Origin: Euonymus europaeus
Taxonomy: Eukaryota; Streptophyta; Magnoliopsida; Celastrales; Celastraceae
Direction of reading: 5' to 3'
NCBI GenBank assembly: GCA_963580455.1
Contig: OY756969.1
Location: forward strand, 8,137,501 to 8,201,500
Length of the DNA: 64,000 nt
Positions 23,901-35,900 of the stretch are shown here, piece by piece (position 1 is the first letter of the stretch; each line of letters starts with the position of its first letter). The notes under the pieces are model-generated. The model was not told where the DNA came from. It did no database searches and saw only the letters and a list, made by a program, of their open reading frames with translations. Position numbers and translations under genes: made by a program.

Positions 23901-26900
23901 ATTCAACCTTCTCACAAGTCGTCGATATCTCTCAGGATCATCAAACACATCACCCTCATCAGGATAAAGTTTCACCCCAGAGACCATGGGAGAGTCACAG
24001 GGCTTTGCACCACTCATTCCAGTATCTTCTAATAGATCCACAACATACTTCTTTTGGGACAAGAATATCCCACGCCGACATCGAGCAACTTCTACACCCA
24101 AGAAATACCGTAGAGGACCTAAGTCCTTAGTCTGAAAGTGGCGTTGCAAGAATATCTTCAATGATGATATACCATCTCTATTGCTTCCAGTAATAACTAT
24201 ATCATCTACATACACCACTAACAGAATATTCCCTGCATTAGATCGATAATAAAACACTGAGTGGTCTTTTTTTTTCTTTTTCAAAACCAGGTCACCGGAA
24301 AATCAATCCGAACAGCCCAGAAATCAGACAAAAACGAAGCTAATCCGGCTCCGATACCATGTTGAAATAAGACAATGAAGTTAGACAAAGATTGGAGAAG
24401 TATTGGTGAGGAAGAAGAGAGGAGGAGGAGAGGCGGCTCAAGCTGCAGACTTTTTCATATTATCTTTTAGCATCCATTTACATCTTTTACATACACTACC
24501 CTAATAACACAAAGTACCCAAACTACCCTCCTATCTCATAACAGAAATTATTTGATCCAAGTAAGAAAATGACAAGAGAACGGACATTCCTAAAACATGC
24601 TTAAAGACTACTTTCTGAAACTATGCATATTCTTGCTTCATGGTTTCTAGCCACGTCTACTCTTTTCTCATCTCAATTGTTGATGGAAAGAGTTCTACCA
24701 AGAAAGAGCATTTTTGGATGTGCAATTAAACGAGCAATATGTGATGGCAGGCATTGATCATGCGACACACATGCTAGCTGATGTGGTTCTTTATGAGTGT
24801 GTGTTTTCTGAATTTCTGGTACTGTCTGTTTTCCAAATTCTTTCAAAGCGTATTAGTATTTTTATATGGTTCATCATCATCATCAAAACCTTTATGCCGA
24901 ACAATGTTGTGGTCGGGTATCTAAATCCACATAAAATTAGTGATAATCAGTCATATAAATTCTCTTTCGCATTGATTCTTTTCAGTTTCTACACTCTTGG
25001 CGAGTTCTATGGAGTTCATATTGTGGTTTCATTCTTAGCAGTGTATTATTGACCTACATACTTCTCCTCATGATTCATGAACATATTTTATGCGTAAACA
25101 TACTATTGTTTCACCCTATTGTTTTTGTCAACAAATTTGCCACCTGACATGTTTTTCATTTGGGTTCATATTTATTATCTTTTTCTTTTCTGGTCTACAT
25201 TTGCTTTTAACTAATGATGAAATTTGTGTGAACAAGTAATATAATATAAGACTTGATGAAACATTGAAAATTTTGTAACAACTTGATGTTCAAGTGTCGA
25301 GGAATTTCCAAATCAGTGAGCTAACATAATCATGCTGGAAATCCTGGAATTTGTGAATAAGTAATCATATAAAAGCTCAAGTAAAAATGCGTCACTCACT
25401 GTCCCTTGAGGTAATTCTTGGAGAAATGATATTACTAATTTCTGTTTTTTCCTTTTTCACTAGGAGAAACTAATGATTGACACTGATCAGAGATGAGTTA
25501 TTTCAACAATTGATAAAAAAAAATTCGTGATAGGATTAAAAACGAGTTGATGAAATGAAGGAGTGCATCTGGGGTTTTATACGACTGATGGGTTCCTTTA
25601 AGACCCTCGACGAGATAACCAACTTGGTAACCAACTTGGCATATGCCAAGTTGTTTTTATTATAGTAAGTTGTGTGGAGGGTTCTCATGATTATTGGTTA
25701 GCTTCCACGTATAATCACAATCTTTTAGGAAGGCGATGTGAATTTTCTTGAGAATGACGTACCTAAATGTAACAAAATGGGTTCTTCGTTTATTCACCCT
25801 CACAATAATCATGTTTTCTTCAGAGTAATTTAATTGCTATATTTGCATTTTTATCTTTGTTTTGTTGGGTTGGCTGTTTGGATTTGGTCTTATGATAAGT
25901 GGGCCAGTTTTGGTTGTTAACAGGTTTACCAAACTTGTAGGTTGCATTTGCATCAGACTTGAATATAGTTTTTACAAATTCATAATTTGTTTTTGGCACC
26001 CTCTTTTTCTCCTTATTGGGAAGAAATATCTTTTTGTGGAAATCCTCCCACATGATGAAAATCAGAAAATTCTTAAATTGGAAGGACACTTCACTTAAAA
26101 AATTTGGCATCATTTCCAAGGGAATAACCATAAGATGCTTGCCCACGTTTTGCATCTTCAAACTTGGAATTAGGTGTGTAATTGTGATTCATTACACAGA
26201 AATAAGTATGTTTTTGAAAGAGAAAAAATTTGTATTTTGTTCATTAATCTACTTGCAATGATCTTGTACTAAGTAACTCTGAATATATCATGCCATTATT
26301 TCTAGGGAATCAAAAGCAATGTAAGAACAAGCTCTGGCATGTTTTTGAGCCCTGAAGAGAGAATGTATCCGATGGTACAGGTTAGTGTGTTCTCAAGAGA
26401 CTGCTCTTCATCTTTGATGCTGACAGCATGGATTCTTATTATTGTTTGAACTATTCTAAAAGATTTATCCTGCATTTGTAATTTGCTTCGATTTCCTTTC
26501 CTATTTTATTATTGTGTTGTTTCCCTCATAATTCATGATCTTTCATAGCTTAATTTGAATCTTGTAATTGCCATTGTATGTTAGTTCCCTTGTTTCTTTT
26601 CATTTTCCTTTCTCCTATTCTTTTGGGATTGTCCTAGGCCATCATTTTTTGATAAAATCTGTTTAGGAATATGGATTTGGAATTGGAATGGATCTTCCTT
26701 CTAGTATGGTTATTTGAATTAGAATTCTAATGCCGTATTCGTGGTAATTTTATTTAGGGAGAATGGCATGATGGAAATTCGTTACTCCCTTGTTTCAGGA
26801 TTACTAATCCAAAATCCTTGTGATTCTGAATCAATTTTATGTTACAACCACATTATAACGTCGACATGAATACTTATAAATACAAATATATACATTGTAC

Positions 26901-29900
26901 TTGGGCTTATAAATGCATTTACGTCTAGAACTCTTACTATGCAATTGAATATATGTTGTGGTAGTATTCCATAACAGGGTCGATATTTGTGACTAGTAGC
27001 TATTATGCGCTTTGGTCCGCATAGATTTGTTATCCTATGTCATTTGGCCCAGAAAATGCGCCAGCTAGGTTGGGAAGTTTGATCTATTCTGCACTTCAAT
27101 TCTTCCTCTAGGCAAAGTGGGATTTAGAGTCCTTAAACCTTTTGCCAGTGGATAGCTCGCTTAATACCAACAAGCTTGACACTCCAGAGGCTTGTGCCCC
27201 ATCCACTCGAGGGGTTGCTATAGTCTCCCCCTTAAAGTCTCACAGCCTTGTCAGTCTCACACGTTCAACCTTGGGGCCTCTGCTGTGATTCGAACTGTAA
27301 CAGCCACCCCTCTCAGGTCATTGTAGATATTGTCCACTTTGGCCCATCACATATTGGCCTGCACGGATTTGTTCTCCTTGATTCTTTGGTAAAAAAAAAA
27401 AAATAGTGTACTAGGTTCGGATGTTTGTGATGTAGAGAAACAACGAGTGAAGAAAACTAAAAAAAGTCAAAGAAGAAAACTAGCCAGTACCTAATAAGAA
27501 AGCTAGAATAACAACTTAAAGGGAAGCTGAAAGTTCATTTAGTTCATAAAATATTATTCCTTATGATAATCTTCTAGACATTAAAGACTATACTTATAGA
27601 TAGAATTGGAATTTCAAAAGGTAGTCAAACTGCTAATAATGCTATGCTAAGATAATTCCCAAGACCAAGATACCTAGGCAGATTGGTGCTCTAAAAGACT
27701 TAAGTAATCCCAAGACGAAAAAAGGCATCAAAATATATTATTACAAAAGTTATTGCATCATTCCCTTTTGGTTCTAGAAAACTGATTCTCGAGTTCTAAT
27801 CCTTAGGTTGGCAGAGTATGGCTAGGTCTTAATTGATTGAATTACAAAAGTTATTGCATCATTCCCTTTTGGTTCTAGAAAACTGATTCTCGAGTTCTAA
27901 TCCTTAGGTTGGCAGAGTATGGCTAGGTCTTAATTGATTGAATGTAACCATGTGTATTAGATAGAGATAGCTACTCTCCATCACAACACATGAATAGGAA
28001 TCTTTCTCCCTATTTACTACTTCATTCACTGTCTATTACTTCTAGCAATATTTTGATTTGGTATCGAAGCACTGTCTCCCAACAACACAGTTGTTGGGTT
28101 TATCGTCTGTGAACTCAGACCTTCGTGAGCCAAATAGTGCTGGTCTCCAGTGACTTACGCCTCCACCGGTAGCTTATTCATTAAAGCCTGAGTCACGTGC
28201 CGCCTATTTTCTTGAATGCAGAGTGTGTGTTCACTGGACTTTCGACAAAAATAGAGAAGGTCACCGGATCCTCGCCATTCTTTCTATAACAAGGAAAACT
28301 CGTCCTATGGCCTAAATCACCCCTTACATGCAACCTCTTCTCTTGGCATTCTTATGGAGACATGTCTTGATGTGCACAATTGATTTTAATTGCGCTTTTA
28401 GACAACTACATGGTTGTTTTCTGGAAAGTGGTCTCATTTGGAGCTCTGGATACCTTATCTCTTCATGACAATATTTCTCTGTCGACACTAGATTGCTGAT
28501 TTATGGACACATGAAGCTTGATACTACATATCTTATTGGAATTCTATCTTTATTAGCACTAGTCTAGTTTGTTGGCTTACCTTGAAAATCTGAATGATTA
28601 ATAAACTTCATATTGTTGTGCCTACTCTTGGTCTACAATATTTGAGGGTCGTTCTAATTGTTGTGGAGGAAATATTCTATGGCAGAAGAAATTAAATCTA
28701 CTCCATGTAGCCTCCGTTTGTTTCAGAGTATAAGCTAGTATGTCTCCATACTCTCAGACACTCTCAGCTTTTACGTTTTACGAGAGCTTATACTCTATCA
28801 ACATACTCTGATCCAAACGGACCCGTAGTCAAAATTCGCTACGGTTATTATATCTAAAGATGATGACTCATTCCGTTCAATTAGTTACTAAGAAACTCAA
28901 TGGATTTAATTTTTGCCTTGGGCACAGGCGGTCAAACTAAATCTTCGTGACAAAATGAATATGAAATACATTACTAATTCTCCTCCAAAAAGAGAAAATG
29001 CAGCCTATGCTGATTGGGAGAGTGAAGATTATGTTATTATGGATTGGTATGACATAGTATGGAGTAGAATATTATCTCTGTTGTTGAGTTTTGTGAAACC
29101 TCTAAACAAATTTGGGTACTTCTCCTATAGATGTCTCTGTTATGGTGCCTGTTTAAAATGGTTGGAGTCCCTTTCGTGGAGGCATGTGAGGTGGTTGTGG
29201 TACATGAGAAAGTTTTCGGGGCATGGGAGGTGCTTTTCGTGGGGGTGGTCGCTCCCAAGGGAGAGGCAATAGGAAATGTACTAATCGTGGGGGCACAAAT
29301 CACATTGAACCATTTTGTTGGATTAGATATGGCAAGCCAAATCACATTCATCATGTCTTTGAAGCCATACTTTTGCATACTTCCATGGATTCTGGATTTG
29401 TGGCTCATTCCCATGACGTTATTGGTTCCTAGATTAGTAAGCTTCTTCAAACTCTTCGCACTACAAATCAATCTTCATCTCTTAAGTCTACTACATTGCA
29501 TCATCATCCCCTTCTTGGGTTCTCGACTCCGGAGCTAAATCACATATGTTTGTAACCAGCCGTTATTTACTGATTTAACATCTATTCATCATCGTGTTGT
29601 TCTAGTTGATGGTTCTACTTGTTTTGTAACTAATAAAGGTGTTCTTCTTTCTCATCCATCCCTTTCACTACCTCACTGTCTTTATATATCTCGGTTTCGA
29701 TTTAATTTGTTGTGTATTAGTCAGTTCACCAAAACCTAAACTATTCTGTGACCTTTTCTCCCATGGGTTGTGTTTTTCAAGATATCAGGCTCATGAAGAC
29801 AATTCGTTCGGGGCATGAGAAAACGGTCTTTATTTTTAAATCCTGAAAGTTTTTCTATCCCTTCTCCTTCCATAGTGTTGACTGATACAATTTCTCCTCT

Positions 29901-32900
29901 TCAATGGAATTTTCGTATGGGACATTCTGTTTTTGGAAAAACATAAATTAGTTATTCTAAGTTTGAGTCATGTATCAAATGAAGAATGTGAGGCATGTCA
30001 GTTATGCAGACATCACCATCGTTCTTTTCCAAGTCAGTGTTCGAGTTGTCAAACTAAGCCATTTGAGGGAGTTAGTGTTGAAAAATTGATAAAAAGGAGA
30101 GCGGTGTGGAAAAACGAAGTGGTTAGTGTTAAAAAATGGATAAAAGGGTGAGCTGTATGGAAAAATGGGGGAGTTGATGTTGAAAAATAGATAAGAAAGA
30201 GAGGGAAATGTGGAGAAATGAGGGAGTTGGTGTTGAAAAATAAGATAAGAGGGAGTTGTGGGAAAATGAGGGGGTTGGCTTGTGTTCGGGTTACGGATTT
30301 GGGCTTGATTTTGTGACATAAAATGGTCTGGGTTGAGTTTGAATTGGGCTTGTTTTGGGTGGGTTTTTTTAGATCAGAGTGGATTTTTGGGTGTTGGGTT
30401 TTTGGTTTGAAAAAATGTTCAGTCAACTTAATTTGGCGACTTCTCTAAGGATATGTTTGTCGTACCAAAAGGGTCGAGCCTTCTTGTTTTGGGTTTTTAT
30501 TTTTATTTTGTCCTATCGTAAGCAGGAAAAGACACCCTTTTGGATTGATTTCCCATGAGACATCGAGGGATGGGGTCCTCCCTGAGATATCGAGGATGTG
30601 AGATAACCAGATCCAGTGGCTCTCTCGTGTAATCGCATTTTAGTTAGATATTCCGCCCATGTGCACATTAAATAACCTTAGATTTCGGTTCGAGACCTTC
30701 AAAAGTTTGTAGGGTTTTAATCCTAATTAGGTACAATTGAGAAATTCTCTTATCCTTAACTCCACTTATTTTCTGTATACCTCTATTTTTAGTCGTCATG
30801 CCTATATATACATGTTCACACATAATGTGCATATTAATCTAGGTTATACTAATATACATTATTCATACATGTCCATATATATTTTCCATGTACCATATCT
30901 CTCTCTCATTCTATTTTCTAACATAACCTACATTCACATATCTATCCTCACTCTTTTTATACCTTATTCATACTTTCATGCATTCACTAGGCACATTATT
31001 TGCTATTCGACGAGACAATGTTTTGCAGAAGCAATGATAGGGATTAGTAACATAGAGCGAGATCATCCATGGAAAGTCAAGGATGCATTGAAAAGCTACA
31101 AGTTGAACTTCGAGATAGTTTGAAGGAAAATTTACTATTAAGGGTAGTTCAAACGGCACAATTTCAAGGACAGACACCACTGAAATTGACAAAATTTTGG
31201 GAAACACTAAGTATTTGATGCATGAAGGAGCTTTGTGAAGACTTATGGTTATATGAGAAAGTTGTTAACTGTCAAGACACTTATGACTCTTCTTCAAGCA
31301 GCTATTCATCATTGTGATCTTGCATATCGTTCCTTTACCTTTTTACTCTACAGATTTATCTCCATTGATAGAGGAATATAACCAATTGTTGTGACATGAC
31401 CCACAATTGAGCAAGATTTACAATCTAGGAAGCACCGTCTCGGATGCGGGGATGCGAGGATTCGCAAATTTTCAAAGAATCTAGGATGCGGGTGCGAGGC
31501 GACTCAACAGATAAAATATATATATATATATATTATATATATTATATTTCAACACAAAAGTTGAAAACAATACCATAAAGATAAATTATTTTAAATTTAA
31601 AGATATAGGTAAGATCATTTGACAAATCAGGGAATAAAAAAGGCCCATATCAACAAAGCCCACCTCTTTGTCTGTCAGTCTAAACTCTATAGGCCATTTG
31701 CAACTAGAATGAATGAAGAAATACGAAGAAGAAGAGGAAAGGCAACAAATTTGAAGCACAAGAAGAAGAAACCCATCTCTCTCTCTCTCAGTCTATTGGA
31801 CATTTGACAACAGATCTGAAGCACAAGAAGAAGAAGCTCTCTCAGTCTATAGGTCATTTGACAACAGATCCAAAGATGAAGAGTCTCCATATCTGAGACT
31901 TCATGTGTTTATTGAGTCTTTTTGCATAAAAAACGAGTCACCAATAAGTTGAGACTGGGTTGACTTCTCTGACTTGGTCAACGTGCATGAGACTCGAACT
32001 CAGGCGAGTCGAGCTCTCATCCGAACTCTGTTCGAATCTGATGCGAATTTGTTGGCCATTTTGCCGCGTTGGTGCTTCCTAGTTTACAATCTAAGGGAAT
32101 GTAGAAATGAAAGAAGAATCGTTCACAAGCTCTTGTGTATTGACGTAATTTCGATGAAGACTCCAGGGAAACATAAAGGCCCCATTCGAGTTTTTCCCAT
32201 AAATCGATTGATGAAGCAATATTATTTCCATGTGCAGGTGGATATGTTGAAAAGAATATGATTCAACTTGTTTATTATATCCAATATGGGGTAAATCCAA
32301 TACCTGTCATTCTGTGTTAGACGATGCGATATCTTAACCATTGTTACATCCAAGGAGAAAACTTATGGGGATGCTCACAATTACTATGACTATGGTTGGT
32401 GAGTCATTTAAAATATTCAATGAAAATTGGAGCTGCGATTGTTTTGTTTGAGGATCATATTCAGTTATTGAAATATCCAATTCAGGATTTCAAGGCAATG
32501 GAGATGCAATCTACGGTGCCATGTGAAAAGTTGAATTCCATTAAGCCATGTGTAACAAGTGTGCATCGGTTGCCTCCTTCCCGAAGAAGGAACATCGCAC
32601 GTGCTTGACTGGTACCACCCCAAGGTCCAAGTGATGGTACCCAATTATAATCTCCATATTTGTAAAGTCCTTCAGCATGTACCATACTGTCTTATCATAC
32701 GTGAATTTTGACTTTAATTTTTCTAAAAAATGCCTCCATACATCAATTGTAGGCATTGTAGATTGTATCTGTGCTAGGCCTTGAAATTTTGAATTGGATC
32801 TCTCAATAACCGAGTATGATCTTTAAACAAAACAATTGAAGCTCCAATTCTCTTTGGATATTTTAAATAACTCACCAACCAGAGTCCCAGTAACTGTGAA

Positions 32901-35900
32901 CATCCCTCAAACTTGCCTTCTCATTGGATGCGACAATGGTTAAGAGATCAAATCGTCTCACATAGAATGACAGTTATTAGATTTATGACATACTAGACAT
33001 GATAAACAAGCTGAATCACATTCTTTTTCTCATACCCACTTGCACATGGAAATAATATTGCTGCATATATTGCTAAAGCAAATGTCATCTGCCCTCCCAA
33101 ACTTCCCTCGAGCAATGTCTATCAATATGTTTATGGGAAAAACCCAAATGGGACATTTATGCTTCCCTGGAGTATTCATCGTATGTACGTCAATATCCAA
33201 GAGCTTGTGAATGAACCTTTTGCCATTTTTATATTTCCTATGGATTGTAAATCTTGCTCATATGTGGGTCATATCCCAACAATTGGTCATATTACTCTAT
33301 CAATGAAGATAAATTTGTAGAGTTGAAGGTAAAACAATGATATGTAGGATCTCAAGGATGAATAGCTGCTTGAAGAAGGGTCATAGATGCCTGTATGTAC
33401 GTCAATACCCAAGAGCTTGTGAATGAACCTTCTACCATTTTTATATTCCCTATGGATTGTAAATCTTGTTCATATGTGGGTCATATCCCAACAATTGGTC
33501 ATATTACTCTATCAATGAAGATAAATTTGTAGAGTTCAGGGTAGAACAATGATATGTAGGATCTCAATGATGAATAGCTGTCTGAAGAAGGGTCACAGGT
33601 GTCTCTATGTACGTCAATACCCAAGAGCTTGTGAATGAACCTTCTACCATTTTTTATATTCCCTATGGATTGTAAATCTTGCTCATATGTGGGTCATATC
33701 CTAACAATTGGTTATATTACTCTATCAATGAAGATAAATTTGTAGAGTTGAAGGTAAAACAATGATATGTAGGATGTCAATGATGAATAGCTGCCTGAAG
33801 AAGGGTCACAACTCACAGGTGCCCTGACAGTTAACTTTTTGATAGGAATCCCACAACTGTTGAAAAACGGTTACCTTAAAAATGATCTCCTATTTGATTC
33901 TAATTTGTTTTGAAAAATGATTTATTTGTCCCAATTGTTTTTATGAGCTTCTAATATCTACTAGAAACCCGTGTTTCAATTGAGTGAGACTTGACCATTA
34001 ATATTGTGAAAAATTGGTTTTTGGATAAGGTTTGATGAAAATTTTCACTTAGAGTGGATTTTGCAGATTTTAAAAGGTGCACGAGATCATTAGGGTGATT
34101 ACCGGCTTGGCCAAAAGAATGTTTTGAAAATGATGAAGAATCCCACTTGGAGTAGGTTTTGATCATTTTGACAAGGTGCGCGGATCATTAGTGTAGTTCC
34201 CGGCTTGGCCAAAAAAGTGTTTTGTAGATAAATGAAAAATCTCACTTGGAGTAGGTTTTGAGGATTTGAAAAATGTGATTTTTTTAGAATTCGATTGATG
34301 CACCAAAGTTGTCTAGAAACAATAAGTAAGTTCAATTCAAGTGCTACTCACAATCATGTTTTTCATGAGAAAAGAATGAATGCATTTAAAGCTCATTAGA
34401 TGGCCAAATATCTTTAAACCTTCTTTTGAGATACTAAATAAATTCTCTCAATCTCTAAAAATATGTTTGCTTTTTAGTTTCATGAAAACTAAATATTTTA
34501 AATGAATGTTGACAGAACCTCAATATCTGGAAGGATCTTTGGTATGTAAACGGAATACAAGGCTTCCATGATTAGTGTTGGTCTTTATTAGGGTGAGATG
34601 ACTTGGATTAATCCTAACACTAAACACGTTGCATTGCTTTCATGGCATCGCCAGCAATATGCAAACAAATAACATGCATTTTTCAATCATGGCATAAAAT
34701 TGAAACCCTAAACATGTGTTCTAAATATTTATGTTAGGCCCATTAAAAGGGTTTACAAAAGGAGAAATGGTAACAGGTCTGGACAGGTGGCCACAGTATG
34801 ATAGGAACACTTTTTTTTTTATTATTCGTTGTTTTTTAGCAGTGGAGTGGCAATACCACTATATGTAGGCAGGTTCAGTATGCAGGTTGTTAGCTCTGTA
34901 TTAGGAAGTTATGTGGAGGTGCCTAGCCCCTCGATGCTAGGGTTTTCCTTGTAATCACTCTTGATATTTTCCAAGAATACATACAGACTTCCCTCCCTAC
35001 TATTCTATCTTATTATTCCCTTGTTATTACGTATCAGTTTACAATCTTCAAAACAGAACCTAAATGTCTATATGCTTCTAACACCATAAAGATTCTATGT
35101 ATGCATTTTAATCTTCTTTTTTCTCTTGAGAAACTTCTCCGCTATTCTTGTTCAAATCAAGCTATAGTATGTGAATTTTGCATGAAGAGAAGAATTTCTC
35201 AAATGAATGAGAAGGCTAGTGAGAGAGACAGAGCTTGGGTTGGTGAGTAAAGTCAATGATAAAGTGAGAGTTTGTGGTTGTGGGGGATTAATGGAGTGGT
35301 GTGGTGACGGGTTCGATAAAAGGATTAAAATTCTTGGTTTAGATAATGCTCTAGAATGTACACAATCTAGTAATCTACAATTCAATCCTTCTGTCAAACT
35401 CGTGCTATCATTCTTCGGACAAGTTGTGCTCACACTTCCCAACAAAATAGTATTGCTAAACGTAAACATCGCCATTTAATGGATATAGCTTGTACTTTGT
35501 TATTTAATATGAATGTTCCTGAACCATTTTTTGGGAAATGTCGTTCTTACTGCTTTTAATTTGATTAATCTATTGCCTTCCACCATCTTGAATAATCAAT
35601 CTTCTTTTTCGATGCTATTTCAACGTAATAACCCATTTCCTATTACTCCACGCATTTTCGGTTGTGTTGCATTTGTTCAAATACTTGATCCTGGTCTTCA
35701 TAAGTTGTCTCCTCATGCTCATAAATGTATTTTTCTTGGTTACTCCAACACACAGAAAGGATATCGTTATTATCTTTCTTCCCGTCAATACTTTGCTGAT
35801 GTTACCTTCTTCGAGACAACTTCTTAGTTTTCAGATATAGGTCAAACATTGTCTTTCGATATCCTTGTTGAATGTGAGGGGAAGTCTTTGCTTCACATGT

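Larger units (their letters stand above)
18184..24543 (-). mobile_element. Ty1/copia element B in P4H intron 6 (deleted, carries element C)
   Basis: B is bounded by TGTTGAAATAAG and CTCATAACA, with a 5-bp duplication GAAAT at 18179-18183 and 24544-24548. Its 5' LTR is complete at 184 bp. Its 3' LTR keeps 151 bp, in which I see no difference from the 5' copy. Internally, gag, protease, integrase and the first half of RT are missing: about 60 bp of leader after the primer site (TGGTATCGGAGCCGG, complement at 24345-24359) run straight into mid-RT. Element C sits in its 3' LTR. B is therefore a recent insertion of an already defective copy, or it was reduced soon after landing. Confidence 0.9.
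31270..33816. repeat. long interrupted inverted repeat
   Basis: The left arm is 31270-31424 plus 32083-32520; the right arm is about 32760-33816, reversed. Matching pairs include CTTCAAGCAGCTATTCATC/its complement, CCAATTGTTG, ATTCACAAGCTCTTG, GCAATATTATTTCCATGTGC and GGTTGGTGAGT. The left arm is interrupted by a hAT-like element. The outer part of the right arm is present three times in tandem. A loop of about 240 bp separates the arms. Arm similarity is imperfect. I do not recognise an encoded protein. Confidence 0.75.

Noticed and set aside
24714..25052. 112-codon frame in P4H intron 6
   Set aside because: It is a hydrophobic, AT-driven frame without domain, start context or splice support.
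26985..27385. A paired-LTR element in intron 7 proximal DNA
   Set aside because: The two similar segments are short and diverged, without primer site, polypurine tract or duplication.
30002..30426. Minus-strand frames rich in FPxF/HFSTxP repeats
   Set aside because: They are translations of the 51-bp tandem array and G-rich flank, not a protein gene.
33181..33816. CRISPR-like or satellite array
   Set aside because: Three 212-bp copies have no short repeat-spacer structure, and the same unit occurs once in the opposite arm. This is a local triplication in a plant genome.
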